Shown here one piece after another: positions 52,831 through 61,136 of a DNA stretch of 64,000 nucleotides (positions are counted from its first letter, which is position 1; each line of letters starts with the position of its first letter). The position numbers and the translations under genes were made by a program. The notes under the pieces are model-generated. The model worked only from the letters and a program-made list of their open reading frames with translations, did not search any database and had not been told where the DNA came from. The DNA is from Chryseobacterium sp. Marseille-Q5410 (GTDB lineage Bacteria > Bacteroidota > Bacteroidia > Flavobacteriales > Weeksellaceae): positions 62,001 to 126,000 of the forward strand of contig CAMPOT010000001.1 of assembly GCA_946892665.1 (NCBI GenBank). Reading direction: 5' to 3'.

Positions 52831-55800
52831 TTATTCCGCAAGGTTGAATTCTTTTTTCTTCAGAGGTTTAATTTTTTCCTGTAACCATTGGAAGATCACA
52901 TACAATACAGGAATTGCCAATAAACCGAAAAAAGTTCCGATTAGTAATCCTGCAGCAGCTCCCGTTCCAATGGAGCGGTTTCCGGAGGAGCCAATACCGG
53001 AAGCAAAAACCAACGGAAGCATCCCGAAGATAAAGGCAAAAGAGGTCATCAAAATAGGTCTTAACCTTGCTTTTGCAGCGTTAATGGCGGACATTGCTAA
53101 GGTTTCGCCATGATTTCTTCGTTGCACTGCAAATTCGACGATGAGAATTGCATTTTTAGCTAAAAGTCCCACCAACATAATGAGTGCTATCTGGAAATAA
53201 ATATTGTTTTCGAGTCCTGTGATACTTTGACCGAAATAGGCACCGATTACCCCCAACGGAAGCGAAATAATTACCGCCAAAGGAAGAAGAAAACTTTCGT
53301 ACTGTGCAGCAAGAATGAAATATACAAATACAAAACTCAATATAAAAATAACCGCTGTCTGAGAACCGGAACTTACCTCCTCTTTGGAAAGTCCGGTGAA
53401 TTCTACCACATAATCGGATGGCAATTTCTCGGCTGCAACTTCTTGAACCGCCCTAATTGCATCACCTGTGGAATATCCAGGATTGTTTGATCCCGAAATC
53501 GAAATGGAAGTAAACAGGTTATATCTTTCCACAGATTTCGGCCCGAAAGTCCTCTCCATAGTTACGAATTGCGAAACTGGGGTCATCTGTCCGGAAGTGG
53601 TTTTCACATAAATACTGCTTAAATCGGTAATTTCATTTCTGGCATCAGGAAAGGCCTGTACCATCACTCGGAATTGCTTCCCATATTTGGTAAAATCTGC
53701 TGCGTAAACCCCTCCGATATATCCCTGCATCGTACTGAGGATATCTGACACAGAAACTCCGGTTTCTTTAGCTCTTGGAACATCAATCACCATTTCATAT
53801 TGTGGATAATTGGTGTTAAAAGAAGTTTGTGCAAACTGAATCTCGGGTCTTTGCATCAAAGCGCCCAAATAATCTTTTGCAACTGCGTCAAGCTGTTTCA
53901 AATCTCCCCCTGATTTATCAAGCATCACCGCAGAAAAACCATCACTTGTACCAAATCCCGGAATACTTGGAGGAGAGAAAAACACAATTTTCGCATCGGC
54001 ATAACGGCTACCGAGACCAAATAATTTTTTGGTAATGGATTCTACCGATTGTTCAGAATCTTTTGCTCTTTCGTCAAATGGTCGAAGTCTTACGAAGGCT
54101 TGACCAGCATTGGACCCTGATCCCGACATAAAACCACGGCTTGCGGTGAAAGTTACGTTCGCAACTCCAGGAATTTTTCGCGCTTCACTTTGTAAATCTT
54201 TTAATACATTATACGTTCTTTCCATAGAAGCTCCCGGAGGAAGTGCGACGTCAGTAAATATAATTCCGCGGTCTTCTTTCGGTACAAAGCCAGAAGGCAT
54301 TTTAGAATTCGACCACCAGAAGAACAATCCTCCAATCGCAAAAATCACTAAAGTAATCCATTTATGCCTTAAAAGAAAAACAAAAAGTCTTCCGTATCGG
54401 TCAGTTGCTGATTTAAATGCTAGATTAAATTTATAGAAAAATTTATCTTTGAAATTCATCGAAGCGTATTCTTGATGATGGGCGTGATTTGGCTTTAAAA
54501 ATAAAGAACATAAAACCGGACTCAGCGTCAATGCATTCACTGCAGAAATTAAAATTGCGACAATCAAGGTAACTCCAAATTGCTGATAAAAAACTCCTGT
54601 AGGCCCCGTAATAAAGGTAACCGGAATAAATACCGCCGACATCACCAAAGTAATGGAAATAATGGCTCCGGTAATATCATCCATCGCACTGATGGTTGCT
54701 TTTTTAGCATCGCCAATACCATTTTCCATTTTAGCGTGAACCGCTTCTACAACAACGATTGCATCATCCACCACAATTCCGATCGCCAACACCAATGCGA
54801 AAAGCGTTAATAAATTTAATGAATAGCCGAATAAATTCAAGAAGAAAAATGTACCAACAATAGAAACAGGAACAGCTATCGCTGGAATCAAAGTTGAACG
54901 GAAATCCTGCAAGAAAATATAAACCACGATAAATACAAGTACGAAAGCTTCCAAAAGCGTGTGAATTACTTTTTCAATGGAGGCTTCAAGAAAATCGTTC
55001 GTATCGAAATTGATGGTATATCCTACATCTTTAGGTAAGGTTTTTTCATTTTTCTCGAGGAACGACTTAATGTCCTTAATAATATCTTGTGCATTGGAAC
55101 CCGGCGTTTGGAAAATCCCCATACTTACGGAGCTTCTGCCATTGTTTTCACCTTTCGACGTGTAGGATTGCGCATCAAGTTTGATTTCTGCAACATCTTT
55201 TAATTTCAAAAACTGTCCGTTTCCGAGGGACTTTAATATGATATCGCCGTAATCTTTTTCTTGATTAAATTTTCCTTTATAGGTAATAACATATTCAAAA
55301 GAGCTTCCACTGTTTTGCCCCAGCTGTCCTGCAGCGGCCTCGCGAGACTGTTCGTTGATTGCCGCGGTTACTTCGCTCGGTTCCAATCCATAAGCCGCCA
55401 TTTTTGAGGGATCTAACCAAATCCTCATGGAGAATGTTTTCCCTCCAAAAGCTTGCGCATCCCCAACTCCGTTGATTCTTTTAATTTCCGGAATTATATT
55501 AATATTAAGATAATTTTGAAGCCAAACTTCGTCCAAATCTTTATTAGCAGTATAAAAAGAAAGAAACATCAAGGCACTGGTTTGTTGTTTCTGTACGATA
55601 ACTCCGGATCGTGTAACATCCGATGGCAAGAGCGGCGTAGCTCGCTGTACTTTATTCTGTACGTTTACTGCCGCGATATCGGGATCCACTCCCTGTTTGA
55701 AAAAAACCTGAATTCTTGCCGAACCGTCATTGCCGGCAGAGGACGAAATATAATCCATTCCTTCAACACCATTGACCTGTTCTTCGATGGGAATTACCAC

Positions 55801-55980
55801 ACTATTCATCACTGTTTGCGCACTGGCTCCAGTGTAATTTGCGGAAATACTTACGGTAGGCGGAGCGATATCCGGATATTGGGTTACAGGCAATTGATTG
55901 AGCCCCAAAACCCCTAAAATTACAATCAGAATCGATATAACACTGGATAAAACCGGTCTGTTAATAAACTTTTTTACCAT
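52831..55980 (-). CDS. RND efflux pump, HAE1/AcrB type
   Basis: The 1049-residue inner-membrane pump has 12 helices and two large periplasmic loops. The proton-relay Asp pair is in AIGIVVDDAIVVVE. N-terminal features are FINRPVLSSVISILIV and QYPDIAPPTVSISANY. The length matches AcrB. It uses the proton gradient to expel amphiphilic compounds. Its ATG overlaps the adaptor's stop codon by one base (TAATG), so adaptor and pump are translationally coupled. Substrate range is unknown. Confidence 0.96.
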   Translation of the reverse strand: MVKKFINRPVLSSVISILIVILGVLGLNQLPVTQYPDIAPPTVSISANYTGASAQTVMNSVVIPIEEQVNGVEGMDYISSSAGNDGSARIQVFFKQGVDPDIAAVNVQNKVQRATPLLPSDVTRSGVIVQKQQTSALMFLSFYTANKDLDEVWLQNYLNINIIPEIKRINGVGDAQAFGGKTFSMRIWLDPSKMAAYGLEPSEVTAAINEQSREAAAGQLGQNSGSSFEYVITYKGKFNQEKDYGDIILKSLGNGQFLKLKDVAEIKLDAQSYTSKGENNGRSSVSMGIFQTPGSNAQDIIKDIKSFLEKNEKTLPKDVGYTINFDTNDFLEASIEKVIHTLLEAFVLVFIVVYIFLQDFRSTLIPAIAVPVSIVGTFFFLNLFGYSLNLLTLFALVLAIGIVVDDAIVVVEAVHAKMENGIGDAKKATISAMDDITGAIISITLVMSAVFIPVTFITGPTGVFYQQFGVTLIVAILISAVNALTLSPVLCSLFLKPNHAHHQEYASMNFKDKFFYKFNLAFKSATDRYGRLFVFLLRHKWITLVIFAIGGLFFWWSNSKMPSGFVPKEDRGIIFTDVALPPGASMERTYNVLKDLQSEARKIPGVANVTFTASRGFMSGSGSNAGQAFVRLRPFDERAKDSEQSVESITKKLFGLGSRYADAKIVFFSPPSIPGFGTSDGFSAVMLDKSGGDLKQLDAVAKDYLGALMQRPEIQFAQTSFNTNYPQYEMVIDVPRAKETGVSVSDILSTMQGYIGGVYAADFTKYGKQFRVMVQAFPDARNEITDLSSIYVKTTSGQMTPVSQFVTMERTFGPKSVERYNLFTSISISGSNNPGYSTGDAIRAVQEVAAEKLPSDYVVEFTGLSKEEVSSGSQTAVIFILSFVFVYFILAAQYESFLLPLAVIISLPLGVIGAYFGQSITGLENNIYFQIALIMLVGLLAKNAILIVEFAVQRRNHGETLAMSAINAAKARLRPILMTSFAFIFGMLPLVFASGIGSSGNRSIGTGAAAGLLIGTFFGLLAIPVLYVIFQWLQEKIKPLKKKEFNLAE

Positions 55981-57209
55981 TAGAATATTGGTTTTATAGC
56001 GTTTACAATTTCATCAAAATTCACCGGTTTGGATTTCACAGCGGTTCCCGGCTTCAGCGTAGATACACCTTGCGCTACAATTTTATCTCCTTTTGTAAGA
56101 CCGCTTTTTACCACCACCAAATTGTTGACACGATCCGTCACTCCAATTAATACATTCTGGGCGGTGTCTTTTTCCACTTTGTAAACATAAACTAAACCCT
56201 GCTGCTCGAAAGTTGAACTTTCCGGAACAACCAAGGCCTGATCATAGTGCTTAGGAAGTTTGATGGTTCCGCTATTTCCGTTGCTCAGTAATTTTGTGGC
56301 ATTCGGGAAAGAAACCCTAAACTGAATGGTCCCGGTTTGCGAATCGATTTGTCCCGTAACGGCTTGTATTTTTCCTTTTTCCGGATATTTGCTTCCATTA
56401 GCCAATTCCAGTTCTACCATTGGCATATTTCTTAGCTTTTCAGGAACAGTTGCTCCTACGGAATCTTCCAGAAAGTCGAGATATTCTTTTTCGTTCATCG
56501 AAAAATAAGCAAAAACCTCGCTGGTATCGGAAACTGTTGTTAAAGGAACTTGATCTGTTGGCCCCACCAAACTTCCAACCTTTAGCGGTAATCTTCCGAC
56601 AACTCCGGAAATAGGAGCACGAATAATGGAATAATTAATATTTTCCTGGACTCCTTTATAATTTGCAGAAGCTTGCGAAACATTGGCTGTCGCTTGTTGC
56701 TGAGCTGCAATTGCTTGTGAAAGTTGGGCTTGTGCTTTAGCCAAATTCGCTTTGGCGGTTTCCAACTGAACATTGCTGATGATATTTTTCTGTACCAAAG
56801 GAATCAGCTTATTTACTTCCACCTGCGCTGCATTCACATTGGCTTTTGCAGCATTCACATTGGCTTTTGCGGCGCTTACTCCGGATTGTGCAGCTCCAAT
56901 TCCCGCTCTTGCGGCATCTGCTGATTCGTTCAACATATTCGTTTCCAAACGGAAAAGTGGTTGTCCTTTAGCAACATATTGTCCCTCATCTACCAAAACC
57001 TGAGTAATATATCCCTGAATTTTCGCTCGTACATCATTATTCACGCGTCCTTGAATGGAAGTGGGGAAAGACAGATAACCGGTAACATTTTTCTCCTGAA
57101 CCTCTACCACAGGAACTTCTTTTGGCCCCTCTGGTTTTTTTTCTTCTTGCTTTTTACAAGAAAAAACCGATAATATAGAGAAAGAAAAAATGACAATCTT
57201 ATTTTTCAT
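55980..57209 (-). CDS. RND periplasmic adaptor (membrane fusion lipoprotein, AcrA type)
   Basis: The 409-residue protein has a lipoprotein signal with Cys18 (FSCKKQEEK). The barrel-sandwich (lipoyl-like) domain contains VDEGQYVAKGQPLFRLE. The helical hairpin has clear repeats (AAKANVNAAKANVNAAQVEV), a seven-residue Ala/Asn pattern giving a coiled coil. The beta-barrel and membrane-proximal domains follow. It links pump and channel across the periplasm. It starts 2 bases after the regulator gene's stop on the minus strand. Confidence 0.94.
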   Translation of the reverse strand: MKNKIVIFSFSILSVFSCKKQEEKKPEGPKEVPVVEVQEKNVTGYLSFPTSIQGRVNNDVRAKIQGYITQVLVDEGQYVAKGQPLFRLETNMLNESADAARAGIGAAQSGVSAAKANVNAAKANVNAAQVEVNKLIPLVQKNIISNVQLETAKANLAKAQAQLSQAIAAQQQATANVSQASANYKGVQENINYSIIRAPISGVVGRLPLKVGSLVGPTDQVPLTTVSDTSEVFAYFSMNEKEYLDFLEDSVGATVPEKLRNMPMVELELANGSKYPEKGKIQAVTGQIDSQTGTIQFRVSFPNATKLLSNGNSGTIKLPKHYDQALVVPESSTFEQQGLVYVYKVEKDTAQNVLIGVTDRVNNLVVVKSGLTKGDKIVAQGVSTLKPGTAVKSKPVNFDEIVNAIKPIF

Positions 57210-57211
57210 AT

Positions 57212-57667
57212 TTAAATTTTAGGTAAAGTTTCTTCGATGTTTTGAATATTTTTATTTAAAAGCGATTTATAGTTTTCAAATCGTTGGATATGATGTTCTT
57301 CTGAGCAATTTCGATAAGCATTGAGTTTGTCCAGTATTGCCACCTCTTTTTTCAATCGGCTGATAATTGCTGTAAAGCGAATTTGAATATAATTTTCATT
57401 AATGGTAAAGAAGCGTTTCCTTTCATTAATTTTATTAAAATCTAGGATTAAATCAGCATTCAGAAGCAAATTAAGGTTAGAAGAAACCGAACTTTTACTG
57501 GCAGAAAAAACTTCAACAAATTCCTCAAAACAAATTCCTTTTCTTTCGAAATCGAAAATTAGGTAAGTATAAATCTTTGCAGAAAGTGGCGGAAGATTTA
57601 GGGTTTCCCCATAAAACTTCATCATTTCACAAAATAACTCTTGGTCTATTTCTAGGGTTGAATTCAT
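57212..57667 (-). CDS. GbsR/MarR-type transcriptional regulator of the efflux operon
   Basis: The 151-residue protein has a winged helix-turn-helix: KIYTYLIFDFERKGICFEEF leads into VFSASKSSVSSNLNLLLNADL (in parts) and a wing at NERKRFFTINE. This matches the GbsR-like branch of MarR regulators that usually precede RND operons in Flavobacteriia. Its gene is first in the operon, 2 bases before the adaptor gene. The promoter has a TATATTTG -7 box 7 bases before the ATG and an inverted repeat just upstream, so the protein probably represses its own operon until a ligand binds. The ligand is unknown. Confidence 0.87.
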   Translation of the reverse strand: MNSTLEIDQELFCEMMKFYGETLNLPPLSAKIYTYLIFDFERKGICFEEFVEVFSASKSSVSSNLNLLLNADLILDFNKINERKRFFTINENYIQIRFTAIISRLKKEVAILDKLNAYRNCSEEHHIQRFENYKSLLNKNIQNIEETLPKI

Positions 57668-57674
57668 TATGTTG

Positions 57675-57682
57675 CAAATATA
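57675..57682 (-). promoter_or_regulatory. -7 box of the efflux operon
   Basis: TATATTTG on the minus strand, 7 bases before the regulator's ATG at 57667. Confidence 0.5.
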
Positions 57683-57690
57683 TTAATTCA

Positions 57691-57708
57691 GTTCAGAACA
57701 AACCGAAC
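57691..57708. promoter_or_regulatory. Candidate operator of the efflux regulator
   Basis: GTTCAG-N6-CCGAAC (57691-57696 and 57703-57708) is an inverted repeat with one mismatch. It sits in the -33 region of the operon, a usual place for MarR-type repression. Confidence 0.5.
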
Positions 57709-57786
57709 CAAATAATTGAATTAACAAAAAATTAGCAATGAAAAGCTTTTAAAATGATAACTTCAACACAAAAAAATAAATTTTAT

Positions 57787-57794
57787 TAATTTTG
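57787..57794 (+). promoter_or_regulatory. -7 box four bases before the SUI1 start codon
   Basis: TAATTTTG ends 4 bases before the ATG at 57799; a leaderless mRNA is implied. Confidence 0.5.
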
Positions 57795-57798
57795 TTGC

Positions 57799-58122
57799 AT
57801 GGATTTACGAGATCAGCTGAAAAACCTATTCCCGGAACACGAAGAGCAAGTATTTGAAATGCCGGCAGAAAAATTCGTTCAGAAAGAACCTTTGATATGC
57901 AAATTTGAAAAAAAAGGCAGAAACGGAAAGCCCGTGACCTTAATCGAAGGTTTCGAAGGCGGGGATGAGGAATTAAAAAAAATCTCAAAAAAAATAAAAA
58001 CAACTTTGGGAATTGGCGGATCGGAAAAAGACGGAATCATTGTAATTCAAGGTGATAACCGTGATAAAATCATGAAAATCCTTCAGGAAATGGGCTACAA
58101 AACCAAAAGAGTCGGAGGATAA
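57799..58122 (+). CDS. SUI1/eIF1-like translation factor (YciH-type)
   Basis: The 107-residue protein has a SUI1 domain in its C-terminal two thirds: KKGRNGKPVTLIEGFEG, ELKKISKKIKTTLGIGGSEKDG, in parts, and VIQGDNRDKIMKILQEMGY. It is the bacterial counterpart of eIF1, thought to influence start-codon choice or ribosome behaviour; its exact bacterial role is unsettled. It appears to be expressed from a leaderless mRNA, which is notable for a factor that acts on initiation. A terminator follows. Confidence 0.9.
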   Translation: MDLRDQLKNLFPEHEEQVFEMPAEKFVQKEPLICKFEKKGRNGKPVTLIEGFEGGDEELKKISKKIKTTLGIGGSEKDGIIVIQGDNRDKIMKILQEMGYKTKRVGG

Positions 58123-58164
58123 TAACTTATAAATTTTAACAGGACAAAAAAACTCCTTACCTTT

Positions 58165-58189
58165 AAAATCCTTTTTCCGAAAGGATTTT
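58165..58189 (+). terminator. Terminator of the SUI1 gene
   Basis: AAAATCCTTT and AAAGGATTTT form a 10-base-pair stem with a 5-base loop, followed by T residues. Confidence 0.8.
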
Positions 58190-58210
58190 TTTAATTTAAA
58201 ATATAAAAAT

Positions 58211-59065
58211 ATGATTATTAAACTAGCGGCTTCCGAATTGGTGCTAAATCCCGACGGAGGAGTTTATCACCTCAATCTTTTGCCGGAAGATATTGCCGAA
58301 AAAATAGTATTGGTTGGTGATCCGGACCGTGTACCAAAAGTTTCAAGATATTTCGACAAAATTGAAATTAAAAAGAATAAAAGGGAATTTTATACCCACA
58401 CCGGAACTTTGCGCGGAGAAAGGATTACAGTAATGTCCACGGGAATCGGAACGGAAAATATTGATATTGTGATGAACGAATTGGATGCTTTAGTGAATAT
58501 CGATTTGAAAGAAAAAGAGTTCAAAGATACACACCAATCATTGCAACTTTTCCGTTTAGGGACTTGCGGAAGCGTAAATCCTGATGTAGAAGTGGATAAT
58601 ATGCTTGTTACCCGGAACGTGGTCGGATTAGATGGGTTGCTGCATTTTTACCAAGATTACCAATTCGAAAACGAGTTTTCCAGAAATTTTCTCGATAAAT
58701 TCCCTTACGAAAGAATCAAACCCATGCTTTATTTTTCCGAGTGGGCAGAAGATATTTCCGACTATTATAAAGACGCAAAATACCACGGAAACACAGCAAC
58801 TTTTCCGGGTTTCTACGCTCCGCAGGGAAGACAATTGCGATTGAAAGCGTTAGATGATCATTTTTTGGAAACCTTAAACGATTTGGGAGTTACCAATTTC
58901 GAAATGGAAACTTCCGCGATTTACGGACTTTCCAAACTGTTAGGACACAAAGCTTTAACCGTAAATTGCGTGATCGCGAACAGAAGACGTGGCGAATTCT
59001 CTGCAGATCATCACGCCTCAGAAAAAAACATGATTGAATGGGTTTTGGAGAGAATCATCAAATAA
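58211..59065 (+). CDS. Nucleoside phosphorylase, uridine phosphorylase-like
   Basis: The 284-residue protein belongs to the PNP/UDP family. The phosphate site is VLVGDPDRVPKVS, with STGIGTENIDIVMNELDAL and FRLGTCGSVNPD, and the nucleoside-binding FEMETSAIYGLSKLLGHKAL. It cleaves a nucleoside with phosphate to free base and ribose-1-phosphate; the Met-Glu-Thr-Ser and nearby pattern favours uridine phosphorylase, though the Bacteroidota members are longer than E. coli Udp. It is cytoplasmic and acts in nucleoside salvage. A terminator separates it from tag. Confidence 0.88.
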   Translation: MIIKLAASELVLNPDGGVYHLNLLPEDIAEKIVLVGDPDRVPKVSRYFDKIEIKKNKREFYTHTGTLRGERITVMSTGIGTENIDIVMNELDALVNIDLKEKEFKDTHQSLQLFRLGTCGSVNPDVEVDNMLVTRNVVGLDGLLHFYQDYQFENEFSRNFLDKFPYERIKPMLYFSEWAEDISDYYKDAKYHGNTATFPGFYAPQGRQLRLKALDDHFLETLNDLGVTNFEMETSAIYGLSKLLGHKALTVNCVIANRRRGEFSADHHASEKNMIEWVLERIIK

Positions 59066-59084
59066 AAAAACATTTTAAAAATAG

Positions 59085-59108
59085 AATGCGGCTTAGTGGA
59101 GCCGCATT
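59085..59108. terminator. Terminator between nucleoside phosphorylase and tag
   Basis: AATGCGGCT and AGCCGCATT form a 9-base-pair stem with a 6-base loop. A plus-strand T run follows, and a minus-strand CTATTTTTA lies on the other side, so it may serve both convergent genes. Confidence 0.8.
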
Positions 59109-59110
59109 TT

Positions 59111-59671
59111 TTATTGATTTCTCACCCAGCAATCCTGGACATGGTCATTCACCATTCCGGTAGCTTGCATGTAAGCATAAACCACGGTAGATCCAAGAAA
59201 TTTAAAACCACGTTTCTTTAAGTCTTTTGCTAAGGCATCAGAAATTTCTGTCGTAGCAGGAATCTGAGATAAGTTTTTTCGGTGATAATCAATCGGTTTC
59301 CCATCAACAAATCCCCAAATATATTTGGAAAAAGGTTCGAATTCTTTCTGAACTTCCATGAACCTTTTCGCATTATTAACGGTTGCCAAAATTTTCAGGC
59401 GGTTACGGATAATCCCGGAATTTTGCATCAACTCTTGCACTTTTACGTCGTCATACGCTGCAATTTTCCGATAATTAAAGTCCTCAAAGGCTGTTTTGAA
59501 ATTTTCACGCTTTTTCAGTATCGTGTACCAAGACAATCCTGCCTGGAAACTTTCGAGAACCAAAAATTCAAATAATGTTTTGTCATCATAGACGGGCTTT
59601 CCCCATTCCTGATCGTGATAATTCCTGTACAAATCATCTTTTTCGCACCACGCACAACGAATTTTTTCCAT
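59111..59671 (-). CDS. tag: DNA-3-methyladenine glycosylase I
   Basis: The 186-residue repair enzyme removes 3-methyladenine from DNA. Zinc ligands C6 (RCAWC) and H19 (NYHDQEWG) at the start, and H and C in NDHVQDCWV at the end, match the zinc snap of the Tag family. The base-binding segment LESFQAGLSWYTILKKRENF, read in parts, is conserved. Length is normal. It is monocistronic on the minus strand and converges on the phosphorylase gene. Confidence 0.96.
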   Translation of the reverse strand: MEKIRCAWCEKDDLYRNYHDQEWGKPVYDDKTLFEFLVLESFQAGLSWYTILKKRENFKTAFEDFNYRKIAAYDDVKVQELMQNSGIIRNRLKILATVNNAKRFMEVQKEFEPFSKYIWGFVDGKPIDYHRKNLSQIPATTEISDALAKDLKKRGFKFLGSTVVYAYMQATGMVNDHVQDCWVRNQ

Positions 59672-59854
59672 GAATCAAATATAGTTTTTGCCCGGCTTAA
59701 TTCAAAATCATCTGCGTATTACAAATCGCAATTGTAGAATTAAGAAAATTTTATAGAAAATTTAACATCTATTAAAAAGGTTAGGAACAAATGTTGCAAC
59801 TTAACATAATATCAAATTAATTTTTCACCAATCATTAACTAAAAAAATATTATT

Positions 59855-60154
59855 ATGGACAGACAAGATTTCAACAAAGCGGAAAACGCAGTGAACGAAG
59901 CAAAATGGACGGTAAATGATTATGCTGACAGAGCAAAAGATTATATCCGCGAGCAAAAAGAGAAAAATGCTGAACCTACTGCTGAAGGTTGGATAGAAAG
60001 AGCGAAAGCAAATGTTTCAGATGCTTGGGAAGATACTAAGGATGCTGTTTCTGACGCTTGGGAAAAGACTAAAGATTTGGCAGACAATACTTGGGAGAAA
60101 ACCAAAGACGCTGCTGAGGATGCAAAAGCCGAAGTAAGAAAGGCTACCAATTAA
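59855..60154 (+). CDS. LEA-like protein of 11-residue repeats
   Basis: The 99-residue protein is very charged, with no signal peptide, cysteine or hydrophobic segment. From residue 51 it consists of 11-residue units starting at 51, 62, 73 and 84, e.g. KDAVSDAWEKT and KDLADNTWEKT, with Trp at 58, 69 and 80. The 11-mer period and the Ala/Lys/Asp/Glu composition resemble group 3 late-embryogenesis-abundant proteins, which fold into helices on drying or stress. Such small proteins are often stress-induced in Flavobacteriia. Family assignment by repeats only. Confidence 0.7.
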   Translation: MDRQDFNKAENAVNEAKWTVNDYADRAKDYIREQKEKNAEPTAEGWIERAKANVSDAWEDTKDAVSDAWEKTKDLADNTWEKTKDAAEDAKAEVRKATN

Positions 60155-60171
60155 AAGCAAAATTTAAACTA

Positions 60172-60209
60172 AAAAAAAGAAACCTAAAGAAATTTGGGTT
60201 TCTTTTTTT
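60172..60209 (+). terminator. Terminator of the LEA-like gene
   Basis: A long stem, AAGAAACCTAAA (60077-type arm at 60177-60188) with TTTGGGTTTCTT (60193-60204), closes on a GAAA loop and extends through A/T pairs into a T run. Confidence 0.8.
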
Positions 60210-60231
60210 ATGCTGAAAACAATAAATATTT

Positions 60232-60239
60232 TAAATTTG
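60232..60239 (+). promoter_or_regulatory. -7 box of fabI
   Basis: TAAATTTG, 17 bases before the ATG at 60257. It rules out an earlier in-frame start. Confidence 0.5.
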
Positions 60240-60256
60240 TGAAAAATAATAATATT

Positions 60257-61066
60257 ATGTCATACGGATTATTAAAAGGCAAAAAAGGAATTATTTTCGG
60301 TGCGTTGAACGATCAGTCGATTGCATGGAAGGTTGCCGAAAGATGCCACGAGGAAGGAGCTGAATTTATCTTATCAAACGCTCCTATCGCAATGAGAATG
60401 GGAGAAATAGATGAGTTGGCAAAAAAAACAGAATCAGATGTTGTTCCGGCAGATGCCACATCAGTGGAAGATTTAGATAAACTTTTTGCACATGCTGAAG
60501 AAAAATTCGGCAAAATAGATTTCATCCTGCACTCCATTGGTATGTCCGTAAACATTAGAAAAGGAAAACCATATACCGACCTAAATTATGATTTCCTAGA
60601 AAAAGGCTGGGATGTTTCGGCTGTTTCATTTCATAAAGTAATGAAAGCAGCTTGGGACAGAGATATCATGAACGAATGGGGTTCTATCCTTGCTTTAACT
60701 TATATCGCAGCACAAAGAACTTTCCCAAATTATGGGGATATGGCTGATAACAAATCTTATCTTGAAAGCATCGCAAGAAGCTTTGGATACTATTGGGGAG
60801 AAAGAAAAGTGCGCGTAAACACCATTTCTCAATCTCCTGTAATGACCAAAGCTGGAGCCGGGGTGAAAGGAATTAGCGGCTTTTTCAATTTCGCTGACAG
60901 CATGTCTCCACTTGGAAATGCCGATGCTTTGGATTGTGCAAACTATTGTGTAAGTCTTTTCTCGGATCTTACCAGAAAAGTTACGATGCAGAACCTATTC
61001 CACGATGGAGGGTTCAGCAACACTGGAGTTTCACAGAAAGTCGTTGATAAATTTGAAGATTTATAA
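60257..61066 (+). CDS. fabI: Enoyl-[acyl-carrier-protein] reductase FabI
   Basis: The ATG at 60257 gives 269 residues starting SYGLLKGKKGIIFGALNDQSI, taken in parts, the FabI nucleotide site. The catalytic Tyr and Lys are in the Y-x6-K arrangement YGDMADNK. SILALTYIAAQRTFPNY and VNTISQSPVMTKAGAGVKG are conserved. It reduces the enoyl-ACP double bond with NADH, the last step of each fatty-acid elongation cycle, and is the triclosan target in other bacteria. Terminators lie on both sides, so it is monocistronic. Confidence 0.96.
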   Translation: MSYGLLKGKKGIIFGALNDQSIAWKVAERCHEEGAEFILSNAPIAMRMGEIDELAKKTESDVVPADATSVEDLDKLFAHAEEKFGKIDFILHSIGMSVNIRKGKPYTDLNYDFLEKGWDVSAVSFHKVMKAAWDRDIMNEWGSILALTYIAAQRTFPNYGDMADNKSYLESIARSFGYYWGERKVRVNTISQSPVMTKAGAGVKGISGFFNFADSMSPLGNADALDCANYCVSLFSDLTRKVTMQNLFHDGGFSNTGVSQKVVDKFEDL

Positions 61067-61086
61067 TAGAAACAATTGATCAAATG

Positions 61087-61116
61087 AAAATCCGCCCCTT
61101 TTTGGAAGCGGATTTT
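61087..61116 (+). terminator. Terminator of fabI
   Basis: AAAATCCGC and GCGGATTTT form a 9-base-pair stem, with an inner CC/GG extension, followed by a T run. It lies at the convergence with the aldolase gene. Confidence 0.85.
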
Positions 61117-61136
61117 TTTTTAAAAATCACCAATTT

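Noticed and set aside
59330-59350. GGTTCGAATTC, like a tRNA T-arm
   Set aside because: It lies inside tag, and no acceptor, D or anticodon stem can be drawn around it.
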